From: Blepharisma stoltei
Taxonomy: Eukaryota > Ciliophora > Heterotrichea > Heterotrichida > Blepharismidae
DNA length: 64,000 nucleotides
NCBI GenBank assembly: GCA_914767885.1
Contig: CAJZBQ010000050.1
Coordinates: forward strand, 372,001 to 436,000
Reading direction: 5' to 3'
Notes under the pieces: model-generated
Told to the model about the DNA's origin: nothing
What the model saw: only the letters and a program-made list of their open reading frames with translations
The model's database searches: none
Program-made: the position numbers and the translations under genes
Shown: positions 15,002-26,825 of the stretch, in pieces
Layout: each line of letters opens with the position of its first letter
Position numbering within the stretch: the first letter of the stretch is position 1

Positions 15002-17047
15002 ATGGTTATCACTAGAGGTAGTGCAGCAAAAAGGAAAAATTTAAGTCCAGGAACTGCTATAAAGAAAGTTAAAGAATCACTAATGCTTACAGCCGACGAT
15101 CCAAGGCAAAACCCCAACACAGATGAAATCAATATTGATATAAAAATTACCAAAAAATCAAATAAAATAAAATACACAATTGACGATGACAATGATACAG
15201 ATAATGCTTATCAAACACCAAAAGTGAACAAAAACCAAAGGCTTTTTAATAACTCAGATAAGCCAGTGTCAAAAAGTGTTCCGCCAAAAAGGCTTGAAGA
15301 AAGCAGCTCAGATGCTAATTCTGAAAGCAGATACCCACCTAGAAATAGAAAACCTACTAAAAAAATGATTCAGCTATTAGAAAGCGGATCATATAAACTC
15401 AGGCAAAAACAAAGACCTTTGCAAACTATTAAAAGAGTTTCTAAAATCAAAGAAAACTCGTACAAGTTTAGAGATTACATAGAGATCAGCAATTTAGAAT
15501 GAATTGGAAATCCAGAGGTAAAATACACAAGAGGAGGAAAAGACCTAATTTTTTACGAGAAAATAAGAAATAACTTATCACAAGAAGAATTCAGCCAAGG
15601 AGACATTATTGAGATTTATCCTGTTGACAGCCAAAATCCTATACATGCGGATATCATATTTCTATTTGATGACAGCGGAGAACAAAAAGCAGAAGTCCGT
15701 CTAATTCATGGCCCAAAAAATTCACTGGTTGAATCTTATGAGTGTATTATCATTCAAATCACAAAATTTTACCAAAAAGTAGAATTCACCCCTGAAAATG
15801 GCTATTTATGCAACACCATAAAAACATTTGAAGGATCAATAAAGAATGTGAATCCAAACGAAAGAAGAGAAAGGTCATTGAACTATTCAAAACTCTATTC
15901 AGAGCTCTATCAAAATAAAAATCCTTTACTCCATGCAATTGCTTTACTAACGCTTTCGTCAGTTCCTTCAAAGCTTGTAGGAAGGGAAAAAGAAGTTGAG
16001 GAAATCACAGAATTTATTACAACTTCAATTAAACTTTTTGGCTCAAAAAATTCACTATATATATGTGGAGCTCCTGGGACTGGAAAAACCGCAACATTTC
16101 TATATGTGATAAACTTTTTAGAGAATAATCCAGAATATTCCGAAAAATTTCAATTTGTTTATATAAATTGCATGAAGCTCAAAAGTCCGAAAGAAATTTA
16201 TACAGTGCTTTGCCATGAAATTTTTGGGTCTCAAAGATCAAATAAAAAATCTATTGAGAAGCTTTCTGATTATTTTAAGAATGAAAAAAAAGAGCATCTT
16301 ATTGTGCTTTTGCTAGATGAAATTGATGCGCTGCTTAATAGAAAACAAGATGTGATTTATAATATTCTCAACTGGTCAACCCTAAGAAATTCAAATTTAA
16401 TTACAGCAAGCATAGCTAATACAATGAACTTAGCAGATGAATTTTTCCACAAGATAAAGAGTAGAATGGGACAAAAGCAACTAGTTTTTGCCCCATATAC
16501 AAGAAATGAGCTAGACAGTATTGTAAAAAAGAGACTTGTGGACACTGAAGTTTTCAGCAAAGAAGCAATTCTTTTTGCAGCTGCCAAAGTAGCTTCATAC
16601 TCAGGTGATGCAAGAAAAATATTTCAAGTATGCAAAAGAGCTGCATTCATAGCAAATGAGCAAAAGCAACCTATTGTAAAAATGGAGCACATCCAAATAG
16701 CTTCTAAACAACTGCTAGCATCACCTATTTCACAAATGATAAGCCAATTGCCATTTTATTTGAAACTCTTTTTAATCACTCTTTGCATAGATCTAAAAGT
16801 AAATTTACAAGAAACTTCTACGGTGGGGAAATTAAAATTTAGGATTGCTCAAAGTTGTGACTTTTTAGGAAAAGAAAGACTGAAATTAGTGGAAGTTGAA
16901 GAAATTGCTGGAAGACTGGCAGCTTTTAAAATCATTGCAAAAGAGGAGGATGTTGTGAAATTTCTTATAAGTCCTAATGAAGTAATTGATGGGCTGAAAG
17001 AAGACGAGTTAATGATCAAATTCGAGTCATCTCTTTGTGGGAATTAA
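15002..17047 (+). CDS. ORC1: Origin recognition complex subunit 1 (ORC1)
   Basis: 681 aa in one frame with one TGA-Trp near 15500. ORC1 is the AAA+ ATPase that helps mark replication origins. A basic, disordered N-terminus (about 1-150) precedes a BAH-like domain (about 155-285), which separates ORC1 from CDC6. The AAA+ module has Walker A GAPGTGKT near residue 356 and Walker B LLLDEIDAL near 436, plus a sensor-like region RNSNLITASIANTMNLAD. A winged-helix-type C-terminus follows. No IES interrupts it. The N-terminus is short compared with animal ORC1. Confidence 0.92.
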
Positions 17048-17168
17048 TTTAACGTAAAATTTTTTAATCAAGGTAAATTTTTTTAATAAGTTTTATGAAT
17101 GTTTATAATATATTTTTTGGATGAATTAAGCAAGAATGTAGGATGGTAATTTTATTTTTCTTGTCTAA

Positions 17169-18893
17169 TTATTGGTTTCTTATTTCATTTAAATGAGGTA
17201 TAAATTCAGTATACTTTTGGAGTGATGGTTCTGTTATGCTTCTTATATGGTTTTCTAGTTTTGTGTTATAAATTGAAGGAACATGAGAAATAATCGACAA
17301 AATTCTTGCGATAACTGGGATATCTGTAATATTCTCTAGGAATTTCTCAAGTGTCTGTGTCAAATTTTCTTTAAAAATATAATGCAGCCCATCGAATCTT
17401 GATATATTTGCTAAAGTTCCTAAAATTGCTGAAATAATTTGTATATCACCTGAATCTAATAATAAAACTAATGCTTCAATATTCTTATTTTTCTTTCTTG
17501 CTAATAAATCATTAATAACCTTTTCACTCATGACTAGATTTGAAATCAATTCACAAGAGCTTCTTTGAATCATAACGTTTTCGCTATTAATCATATTAAA
17601 AGCAATTTCTCAACCTCCATGACTCAATAAAGCCTCCCTAATATTTTCATTAAAACTTGCTAAATTCGTAAGAGCTAATAAAACTTCAAATTCAGTGAGT
17701 TGATGCCATGCATTTTCAAGAGACTTAAGGAGCAAAGGAATAGAATCAATCAATACTTCGTAATTAAGGCTTGATGGATTTGTAAAGATCAAAAGCCTAG
17801 CTATAGTGTGCCCAGCAATTACAGGCTTTAAAGCGCTGCCTTTTATTAGAAAATTAATACCTCCATATTGTAATATAGGAATCCTCATTTCTCTATTTTC
17901 ACTCATGACAAATAAAAAATAAATAAGGTCAATTTTAGAAAAGTTTGAAATATTTTTTTTATTTGCTGTTATAAACAGCCCTAATAAAGCTGCCTGAGAA
18001 TTTTTTGAGTTTAATAAACTTCTTATCCTTAAGATTTCATCTTTAGGCCCAGAATCATAATCATCATTCAATAAAACAAAATTTTTCAAGGTATTGTGGA
18101 TTAGCTTAGTCTCTTCATGTGTAATTTCTTTTCTTTTATCATGGAAAATTCATTCATCTTCTTTGCTTATAACTAAATTTTTCATAATTGTTGGCAAATA
18201 AGAAAATTTCTTTGTTTCTAGAATTAAATCAATATAACTAAGGCACTTAATTTTAAATTCAAAGTGAAATGTCAAATAGCAGAGTGACTCTAAAATAATT
18301 TTTCTATTTTGGTTTCCATCTAGAAGGTATTTTGATATGTTTGCAAAATCTATTAAACTTGAAGTCCTGTTCAAAATTGATGTGGTTGAAAGCTTTGCAA
18401 GAAGCAGAATCAACAAAGGTTCTATGTCAGGATTAAGAGATTTTAATATTTCTTCATTTAAATTGGCTAAAATAGCTGATATTTGAAATCGAGGTTCTTT
18501 ATGAGATGCTAAATTTATTAATAGTTTTAAAGATTGTTTGCAGAGTTTCATATCACTTGAAATTAAAAATTCAACTAAATTCTGGACTGGAAATATACTT
18601 ATAGGCAAACTTCAATCAATTAAAGCAAATTCTGACAAAATAAATAAGGAAGAAAAAATATTTTGATTATGGCAAAAGCAACTCCTTACGTAATTTTCAA
18701 GTAATCCTCTCTCTTTTAGTTTTATCAATATACTGATAAGCAAATCGCTTAGTTGAAATAATTCTTTATCAGAAAAACTTTCTAAATTGCTTGTTAAAAT
18801 CAAATCTGCATACAATTTACTAAATTGTCCTAATTCATCAGTAGTTGAACTACATAAATTGAGTAATTCTCCTATCGAGCTTAATGGTTGCAT
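17169..18893 (-). CDS. UNC45: UNC45/She4-type myosin chaperone, armadillo repeats
   Basis: 574 aa, continuous if three TGA codons are Trp. The protein is helical and armadillo-like throughout. The C-terminal third carries the strongest family signal: LTEFEVLLALTNLASFN, then REALLSHGGW, then MIQRSSCELISNLVMSEKV, matching the UCS domain that folds and stabilises myosin heads. The N-terminal TPR domain of animal UNC45 is absent, so it resembles the shorter fungal She4/Cro1 type. Only 121 bp separate its stop from the ORC1 stop. No IES is seen. Confidence 0.8.
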
Positions 18894-19335
18894 GATTTCT
18901 ACTCTTAAAAAAACAACTCAATTATAATAATAAATAACTATTTTCTCTTAATTTTATTTTATATTAATGTATAATTATATGAGATAATTATAGCCCAGGA
19001 GCCGATATTGATCTGCCTGGGCTGGGGAAATGCCTAGAAACTTCCCGAGTTGGTTCTCCAGCCCAAGTTGACGAACCAACTCGGATATGTTTTATATCGG
19101 CCTATTTGCCAACTCTCGAGTTGGCTCATCAACTTGGGTTGGAGAACCAACTGGGGAAGTTTCTATGCATTCTCCTAGCCCAGACAGATCAATATCGGTT
19201 CCTGGGCTATAGCTAAGATATTAAAGAATCTTTTCTGAAAATTCTAATTTCTGATCTAGTTTTGCAGTAAATAAAGCCATTTTCCTATATATCAAAACTG
19301 TCATTTTTTTATCAGTAATGCTTATAAAACATAAA
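18894..19335. other. Intergenic spacer holding a foldback element
   Basis: Spacer between the divergent UNC45 and RING genes, so it contains both promoters. Its only recognisable content is the palindromic element at 18989-19211. The rest is AT-rich with no coding signal. Confidence 0.6.
18989..19211. mobile_element. Foldback (palindromic) element with TATA ends
   Basis: A 223-bp near-perfect inverted repeat. The left arm starts TATAGCCCAGGAGCCGATAT and the right arm ends with its complement at 19211. The arms carry repeated gttggttctcca-type segments. It is much more GC-rich than its surroundings. It resembles the foldback elements at 36893 and 49706 that interrupt genes, but this copy lies between genes. 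Confidence 0.85.
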
Positions 19336-20306
19336 ATGAGCGAGACAAGATCCACATTCGTCCCAGGAATCACAGGATACGATAAATATAGCGTACTTTC
19401 GATCTATATCCTATATACAGTAACAAAAATAGCTGCAATCTTGATACTTCAAGATACATATAGTTCCCGTTGTGTACTGGACCTTACTCATCGCTCTATG
19501 AATTAGCCAAATTTTATGTTGAATTTTTTTAAATTTAAAAAATCCGAATTTGCAAAATTGGCAAGTAAAATATAATTTAATGTAAATTGTAAACCAATCA
19601 ATCAATTAGCTCGAGATTTCATTATAATGATTATCACTCATATTTATAAGTTCACATATTAAACAAATTATTTGCTCAGCACGAAGGGTTGTTTTTTTCC
19701 AAAAAGCATAGTGATTTTTCCAATAGTTTGGCTTTCTCACAGAAATCAGAATGAGTTAGCGTATATTTAATTTTATATACGACGATCGAAATTTTTGACG
19801 CATTTCTATTATTAACAATTTTAATAAGAAAATTATTTCACCTAGAGCAGCCTCCAAAAATGTTTATTTTTTCAATACAACTGAGCATGGAAACGTAATG
19901 TTTATGTAGATTCCGAATTATGATATTAGTCGTAACCTCTATTGATCTAGTCAAAGAAATGGATTGCTTACATGGAGCAATTGAAATTCTTGCTGGAATT
20001 TTGGTGTGTAGCGAAATTATCAAAGTTTTATTCCTGATAAAGCCAGCACACAATTTTGTGAATGAAGTGATGGCAGCTACATCTTATGATTACTTTGATG
20101 ACGCAACAATGCTCCCACAAATAAATTTGGACCCATATATCAAATCTGATGTAAGTGACAGTTTTTGTACAATTTGCTTAGACGATCAAAAAACTGATGA
20201 AAGAAGGGTTGCTTTGCCATGCAAACATAATTTTCATTATATTTGCATGAACACATGGGTTACATTTAAAAATAGCTGTCCGGTTTGCAGAAGCACAATA
20301 AGTTAA
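19336..20306 (+). CDS. Small membrane RING-H2 protein, two IESs
   Basis: Restored segments 19336-19377, 19445-19503 and 19919-20306 give 162 aa. The restored N-terminal half has two hydrophobic segments, the first reading VYWTLLIALWIMILVVTS across the second IES junction, with W from TGA. The C-terminus is a RING-H2 finger: CTICLDD, then CKHNFHYIC, then CPVCRS. It is likely a membrane-anchored E3 ubiquitin ligase whose substrate cannot be deduced. A start 18 bp upstream (19318) is also possible. The first join is less certain than the second. Confidence 0.75.
19378..19444. mobile_element. Short IES (67 bp) in the RING gene
   Basis: TA at 19378-19379 and 19445-19446. Removal brings the N-terminal segment into frame with the membrane segment and joins GITGY to FKIHIVPVV. 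There are no obvious terminal repeats. The alternative, a 13-nt GT...AG intron at 19420-19432, also fixes the frame but is shorter than any other intron here. Confidence 0.6.
19504..19918. mobile_element. IES (415 bp) in the RING gene
   Basis: TA at 19504-19505 and 19919-19920, both within gaatTA. Removal restores a membrane helix. The body has the motif agatttcattataatgatta seen in other IESs of this window, and near the right side a ttgttttttt...tttttccaatag module. Confidence 0.8.
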
Positions 20307-20425
20307 ATTGTAAATAAATAAAATTTTGTAAATAATTTTATGTAGTATAATTATATAGTTTACACAGATAAGTAAAAAATATCAGCATTGTAAAGATATA
20401 TTGACATAAATCAAAAGCTATATAA

Positions 20426-21680
20426 ATGTCAAATATACATCGACTAGAACTTGAGCAGCCAATTCAGCATTCAGAAGGCAATCAAATTACTAAAATATTC
20501 CCAAACTTTGCCCTGAAATCATTTACTTTTACGATCACTATAATTCAGGTTATTTATTTTCTGATCTCTGTCATTATGAGTCAAAGCTATCAGCCATCTA
20601 CCTGTGTTTTATACAAATTAGGTGCAAACGTAATATATATTTAGTACGCACCGTCTATTGTTGTTGGTGGCGAAATCTGAAGGCTTTTAATGCCAATTAT
20701 GCTTCATGGAAGCTTATTTCACATTATCGTACTTTTTATTTAGCTAAACTTATTTTTTCAATTAAGAATTGGTTTCGCAGTCGAAAAATACTATCAAACT
20801 CCAAGATTTATCTTGATTTATTTAATTTCAGGGATTGGGGGTAATATCCTTACTCCCCCTTTAAATTAGAGCAAAAATATAGGTAAAATTTCCATATTTA
20901 ACCCCCTTTAAATATTTTTTTAATATGAAAATTTTTAGGCGAAAACACCAACTCCCTCATCATTGAGCGGACAAAAAAATTTGTTTGCTTATTTATAGAG
21001 AGTAAATATATAGGGATTTTTCAAATGGTTTTTCGCTCACAGAGGGGTGAGTAATATTTATAAAATTATTTTGACCTAATTTAATTGAAAAGGTGCAAGT
21101 AGGATATTATTTAAAAAGTTTTCACATTAAATCGATTAATTTCTTGAATTATTTCTTCATAAAATGCATTATTTTTTAATTTTAAAAAATTTTATAACAT
21201 TTTTTAATAATAATAATAAATAATAATGTGTTTTTTTACCCCTTTTAAATTTTAACAAAATTTTTATTCCAATTTAAAAGGGGATGTGTTAGTGCATACA
21301 CTCGAAAAGACGGCATCTCAATTGGAGCTTCAACATCACTCTTTGGGATCTTTGCTACATTTGGCTGCTATTATGCTTATAACTGGTATACCTTCGGGCC
21401 AGGGCGAAATTTCAATTTACTCGTATATTTATTCTTTGTCATCATTAACTTTATGGCTGGATTTTCCATCCCAAATATAGACATATCAGGGCACATTGGT
21501 GGATTTTTAGTTGGCGGGATGATTGGATTTCTCTTATTGCCTCGTGAAGAAAACTCTAAAACATGGACTTATATCCGATTTTTCAGTGGCTTTGGACTTG
21601 TTCTTTACTTCTCTACACTTGGTGCTTTGCTTTTTAATCTTGAATTTTTCTGTGAAGATGAAGATTGCAATCTATGCTAA
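20426..21680 (+). CDS. Rhomboid intramembrane serine protease
   Basis: Restored exons 20426-20629, 20645-20728, 20744-20850 and 21290-21680 give 261 aa. The two introns are 15 nt each. Rhomboids cleave transmembrane segments within the membrane. The catalytic serine motif GASTSLFG is present, as is the paired histidine in the helix DISGHIGGFLVGGMIG. A conserved start of L1/TM2 reads GGEIWRLLMPIMLHGSLFHI (W from TGA). The IES join gives GGNILSAY, a family-typical segment. There are at least six membrane segments and a short acidic Cys-containing tail. Confidence 0.9.
20851..21289. mobile_element. IES (439 bp) in the rhomboid gene, with a nested element
   Basis: TA at 20851-20852 and 21290-21291. 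The ends carry the CCCCCTTTAAATT motif in inverted orientation. A second copy lies about 60 bp inside the left end, and a back-to-back pair lies at the right end. A separate element of the 'ctcc...gagcg' family (about 20960-21055) appears to be nested within it. Confidence 0.85.
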
Positions 21681-21721
21681 TTTCTTATTTAATCCTTAAT
21701 AAATATGACATATAATTACTA

Positions 21722-23870
21722 ATGGATTTACTTCCTAATGAAGAGTACTTGATAAGAAAAGAAACCTTTCATAAGAATAAACCAGGCACGTTAGGACTTA
21801 CAAATCTCCGATTAATATGAAGCGCCATGGATTCTTCAGTCCCAGTCATCCAATTAGCCTATCATAGCATAGAAATAGTGGATCATGTCATGGATGAAGC
21901 TAAAACAAAGTCAATTTTAAAAGTAGCTGGGAAAGATCCGAGCCAAAAACGAATTGAAGTCCATTTTGCATTTATTTCACCAACACACCAAGACGATCTG
22001 CAAACTTGTAAAGATTATATTTTCAGCTATCGTACAAAAAACCAAAAAGTTGACGAGATTTATTTTTTAAGCAAAGATACACAGCAAAAAATAAAAATTT
22101 TGAAAAATGACTCAGATTTAGCTGAAATTCATAGAGTTTTATGCATTTTATAGTAAATTAATAATCATTTATATTAGAAATCATTTATTAAGAGTTAGTA
22201 TAGATAGAATAGTAAGAGAAGGAGACGTTTCTGAAGAAGAATTTTGGCAAGCAAGCTCATCATTTCAAGAATATCTATTAGAAAAAAGGCATAATGAGCA
22301 AATAATGGGAAAACTAAGCAGCGTTGTTAGAATCCCTCACAGAGTTATACAACAAAACCAAATTGCAGTAGATTTGCTTACTCCCTAGCCTTTTTAATTG
22401 GAACAAAACATAGGAAGAGGATATTTTGTTCCAATTTAAAAGGGGGTGAGCTAATAAACACAAAGAATTAATTTTTCGGCAACTTCCTGATATAAGGCAA
22501 AGTTTCATCCAAAATGTTCCTCATAAAAAGAGCGAAAAAGATTTTTGGAGACATTTTTGGGAAAAGCAGCTTGAGCTTGGAGCTGCTATGGCAGATTCAT
22601 TAGAACTCACATCAGATTATATTCCTGAATGTCCATTACAATTTATCGACGATTCATTACCCTCTAATTACGGAAATTACAGGTCTGTTGGCTCTCAAAA
22701 TGCAGTTGCCTCTCAAATAATTCAACATATAAATCAGCACTCAGCATTTACAGTAAAATCATGTAACTTTCCATCAGAATATCGTACTACAGAAAAAAAA
22801 GAATTTAAAATTCCTAAACGAAAATTAAGCGACATGCAATTGGATGCGCCAACTCCAGATCAGTCAAGTTGGCTACAAGAAATTAGGAACTTCACGACAA
22901 GTGCTGACATAAAAACTGTATTTCCAAGCATTATGGAATGTGGAGAAGCAATGAAACAAATTTTCCATCAATTAACAATTGATAGCGAAGAAAATCTTCA
23001 AGATGATGTATCAGCGAATAATTTGGCAAAAAAAGTGTATGAAATTTTAAAGCATTTTTATGCTGAATATCATATACATAAAATGGCTGACGGCGGCCGA
23101 CCCACCCTCTCAGTGGTGGTTTACCCATGTATATCCGGGCATGGTTTTTGGAGCCGGGAGCTGGCCCAACAATGTTTTGGACCTCGAGGCGAGAGGTCTA
23201 AGCACGGAGACCGCTGTTTCTGTGACAAAACCCATGGGCAGTTACTCGCGACTTCTTTTTGCCAGCAGCGCTCAGCCCAGTGAGAGCCCGAAATCAGGCA
23301 GGGCGACTTACCTGCCTAAGCTGCTTTTGTGGCTTGCCCCGAATGGCGAAAGCTGTTGAGTTCTTTCTCGGGATGACCGGAAAAGAGGGGAAGGCAAGCT
23401 AGACAACAAAACGGGAGTCTCTCCAGTTAAAAGGTGCCCTTCAATGGGCAGATCTGGCGGACGACGCGGCAGTGTTGGCGTAAACTTAGGCGACGATCCA
23501 AGTTGGAAATGGAGGCGGTCAGCAAAGACGGTATGACACGTCCCTTGACCTTTACCTCTACCGAGAAGCCGGGGGTTTCGGCCCGGGCTTGGTGAACGCT
23601 CTGCCACCATACGGGAAACCGTAGAATGCTTCCTCGGACGAAGTGGGGACTTTAAATACCCAGCGTAATCTTAATCTTAATCTTAATCTTTATGCTGAAT
23701 ATCCAGTCACTGAGCAGAAATCAATTATTAGGATGGAAAAAATTGTTCAGGTTGCAAGAAAATTGATTTATGGGCAATCAGCAAATATTTCTCATCAGAT
23801 CAGCTGTGAAGCACTGAAAGGTATGGTTGCAGCTGCTGAAGAAAAGCTAAAAATTTTAAAAGGAGAATAA
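21722..23870 (+). CDS. GTF2H1: TFIIH core subunit p62 (TFB1/GTF2H1), two short IESs and a retroposon
   Basis: Restored segments 21722-22118, 22189-22378, 22452-23056 and 23689-23870 give 457 aa. p62 is a structural subunit of TFIIH for transcription initiation and nucleotide excision repair. An N-terminal PH-like domain reads GTLGLTNLRLIWSAMD. The first BSD domain ends ...GDVSEEEFW and the second reads FIQNVPHKKSEKDFWRHFW, the clearest family signature. All three joins restore continuous sequence and each interruption shifts the frame. The stop codon lies only 2 bp from the convergent LMBRD2 stop. Confidence 0.88.
22119..22188. mobile_element. Short IES (70 bp) in GTF2H1
   Basis: TA at 22119-22120 and 22189-22190. 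Removal joins KNDSDL to RVSIDRIVREGDV, giving the same spacing to the BSD Phe-Trp as in human p62. It contains a stop in each frame and shows no clear inverted ends. Confidence 0.7.
22379..22451. mobile_element. Short palindromic IES (73 bp) in GTF2H1
   Basis: TA at 22379-22380 and 22452-22453. It is little more than two inverted terminal repeats (tttttaattggaacaaaa and ttttgttccaatttaaaa) with an 18-bp spacer. Removal joins AVDLL to NKHKELIFRQLP in frame. Confidence 0.9.
23057..23688 (+). mobile_element. Retroposon-like insertion in GTF2H1, 15-bp target-site duplication
   Basis: The duplicate TTTATGCTGAATATC lies at 23057-23071 and 23689-23703. The GC-rich element (23072-23688, 617 bp) ends in repeats of cttaat. 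Removal of 632 bp restores HFYAEYPVTEQKS. Since 632 is not a multiple of three, unexcised DNA would break the gene. Confidence 0.87.
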
Positions 23871-23872
23871 AT

Positions 23873-26825
23873 TTAATCGTAAAGCCTATCAAATTTCTTG
23901 GGATTTTCATCAAACCCTTCTGTCTTTTGCATGTCATTATTAACTATTTCGATTGCTGATGAACTGCTTAATCCAAAATCTTTTTCTCTTGCTTCTCTTT
24001 CATTTTGTATTATTGATGCTCCTTCTAGTATTCTATCCGCAGAATATTTATCAGTAAAGCTAAGTTGCCTTATCCTTAATGCAACTATCATTTTTTCATA
24101 TAAATTGAAATAATTCAAAAGGCAAAGTATAAGCAATAAAGATGGGAAATACATCCCAAAATCCTTCCCTAAAATTGGAACGAAATTAGCTGCTCTCATG
24201 ATCTGGAAAAATTCGCATTTTTTGAATTTCATAAACATGTAAAAGTTATAGGACAAAGGAGTTACTAGTTTTAGCATCATGGAAGCATTTCATATGAGAT
24301 TACTAGGGTCTGTATTATTATGTGCGTAAAGGCCATAAAAATTCTCAAGCTTAATATTTGAAAAAGCAAAGTATGTACATGCAATGATATATATAAGCGG
24401 AATGAAAATTATTGCTTGTATCCAATAAACTCCTAGGTCTCTTTCCATTGGGAATCGGAAAATCAATATAGGCTTATTATGTCATATAGTGATTTCTTCT
24501 AAAACTACGCATACACTCATTATAGCGAATAAAATTCCTAAAAGTCTATAGACAATAGGTCGAAATCTTGTGAGTCAAATCCATTCGAAAAATTCTTTTA
24601 CCTTTATGTAGCTTCCTCCTCTTTGTGGTATCATATATGAAATCACCTTTTTTTGTGTGCTATTATAAGAATTTGTTATGTCCTCTAAAAACATCGCTTT
24701 TTCAATTAAACTGTTGTATTTATATTTTACCCTTTCCAATTCATCTATTTCTTTTTTGATATCATAATTAATCTCTGATAATCTTTTCTCTGGTAAGTTT
24801 CCGAACTGATTTCTGGTCTCTTCTGATACAAAGGATCGGTTTTCCTCAATCTTTTCTTCTGGGCATCTTGATAAAATCATATCAAGACACGGCTTGAGTG
24901 GGGAAGCATCAGGGATTTGATGAGAAGCCGCAATCATAAGCTTTAAAGTTTCATCTAAATTTTTATTTGATTGCAATAATTGCTGTTCAAGTATTGTAGC
25001 CTGTGAATACAAATCCTTCAAGTATTTTTCAGTATTCCCTAACTTTCAAAATAATTGTGGAACATTTACCAAGCCAAAACCTAATAAAATAATTATCATA
25101 AATAAGCCTGTGCAGTTATTCAAAATAATGAAAAAAATTGATAAAGTCTCACTAAATATATCTTACAATATAAAATGATTTTGCATAAGTAAATAAATAA
25201 CTAATGCTAGCCCTAATCCGAATACTAAAATCATACTTTTTGTCAGTCTATAAAAAGCTGTTCTTAGTTTGGAGGAAAAAGAAAAATCGCCTGAGTCTAT
25301 ATATTCTTTTATAAGAGGAAGGACAAGTCTAATATAATCGGTACCAGCCAAGTGCAAAAGAAATTCAATACAGCCATACCCATAGGGGTCTCATTACTGC
25401 AATGTCATCATGGGGAGATCCAACTTTATTTCTTGTATATCTCTGCTTACTCCACTACTCCAATTTTTTATATTTTTTTTTGAATTTGAAAAAGTCCTAA
25501 AACAAATGTTTGAGAAAAAAAATTCAAATTAGATTATTGATTTATACTATAGAATGACACTCTTTCCCTAATTTATAACTTATAACTTATAACTTAAATT
25601 TTATCGCGGATGTACCGCATTTCTCTCGTTTTTACTCAAAAAAAAATCTGAAAAATTCCCAATAAATCCCAAAAAATCCCAAAAAAATCGTCAAATAAAC
25701 CAAAAAATTTTAAACCTCCAAAGTTCAGTCGCTTATCCTCACTTTTTGCCCATCTTCGTAATTTAAGCTATAATTGAATCACCGATTCGCACATTACTCA
25801 TCCGAAATCGGCCAATTATAACTTAATCAATTCATGTCCGCTTTCGCTGCAACAAAAAACTCCAGCATCTTCCAGCAATCATCAACTGTAGTCCTCCATC
25901 AACTTCCTACTTGCTGCATACATACCCCTGGAGCACCACACTTGTCCTTCGCCTTCACACTTTTGGCGCGAAAAGCGCCCTATTAAAAAATTAACTCTTC
26001 CCTAATTTAAATTGGAACAAAAATTCTGTTGGATATCAAAAGGGTTTAAATTTTTTTGGATAAAAAATATAATGCGTTGCATTTATTCATATCATGAATA
26101 TGCAAGCCATTTTGAATTTGGTATGTGGAAACCAAATATACGTTTCAAAACGCAGATTTTAGTGCGGAAAATAAATTTCATATGAAAATGGCGCGTATAA
26201 CGGCCATAAAAAATTTAACCAAGAGATGATAGTATAAAATTTTTCATTATAAAAATAAAATTTTATAAATTGAATGCATATTTTTAAATTAATTTATTTT
26301 TAAAGAGTTAATCAAATCAGCATGCCAAGTATTTAAACAGTATTTTAACAGCTATTCCTTAATAAAATTATGTCTAAGCTATAATTTTTACCTGTAAAAT
26401 TTTCCATTAAAAAAACTTTTTGTTCTAATTTAAAGGGCGGCTAATTTACTTAAAATATTATGTTTTATTAATATTAAAAGGAGTTGGAGTAAATAAAATT
26501 AAATTTATTTAATTGAATATTTTATTAATTATTATTTATATATAATTAAAATATTTATATTGCAAACATTTTGCTTTGCCTATATAGTTAATTTCCCCAT
26601 AAGCAGGATTTTAACAACGTAATTCTCACTAACGGAGGAGATTTAGGAAAATACCAAATAAATATCATAAGGAATTAGTGTGATAATGGTAAACCCAAGA
26701 AAATAGCTAATAAACACAATAAATCCTACACAAAAAGTTGTTCGCTTTGATGCATGAGAATAGACAATGAGCCAGCCATAATAAAAAGATAAAACCAAAA
26801 GAGACCCTGTTAAAAAGTTTAACAT
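23873..26825 (-). CDS. LMBR1-domain membrane protein, LMBRD2-like
   Basis: Exons 26825-26655, 25442-25345, 25328-25167 and 25151-23873 give 569 aa. LMBRD2 is a nine-helix membrane protein linked to receptor signalling. The restored protein begins with two hydrophobic helices (MLNFLTGSLLVLSFYYGWL). It continues through MRPLWVWLYWISFALGW joined to LVLPLIKEYIDSGDFSF, the hallmark LMBR1 block, then a central coiled coil and further membrane helices. Introns are 16, 16 and 15 nt. The first intron exists only after excision of a 1.2-kb IES lying within it. The C-terminus converges on GTF2H1. Confidence 0.85.
25565..25985 (-). repeat. Possible retroposon-like unit nested in the LMBRD2 IES
   Basis: A C-rich (plus strand) block unlike its AT-rich surroundings. 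Read on the minus strand it starts gggcgcttttcgcgcc and ends in three copies of a 7-bp unit (aagttat), which resembles the simple tails of the other retroposons here. Similar sequences aattaggga(a)gagt lie near both sides, but the duplication is not exact. Confidence 0.45.
25990..26450. mobile_element. Element nested within the LMBRD2 IES
   Basis: Left end TTAactcttccctaattt followed by aaattggaacaaaa. Right end ttttgttctaatttaaaggg then cggcTA. These are the inverted ends of the TTTAAATTGGAAC family, so this looks like an IES-type element inserted into another one. Confidence 0.65.

Larger units (their letters stand above)
25448..26643. mobile_element. 1.2-kb IES lying inside a 16-nt intron of the LMBRD2-like gene
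   Basis: TA at 25448-25449 and 26644-26645. After excision, bases 26654-26646, one TA and 25447-25443 (minus strand) form a 16-nt GT...AG intron. The IES holds at least two further units: a strand-asymmetric GC-richer block (about 25565-25985) and an element with inverted TTTAAATTGGAACAA-type ends (about 25990-26450). Confidence 0.85.

Noticed and set aside
19420-19432. 13-nt intron in the RING gene
   Set aside because: It would fix the frame but is shorter than all other introns. A 67-bp TA-bounded excision fits the short IES class and gives a sensible protein. Kept as the stated alternative.
22152-22188. 37-bp TA-to-TA excision in GTF2H1
   Set aside because: It also restores the frame but leaves extra residues before the BSD domain. 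The 70-bp excision gives exact spacing with human p62.
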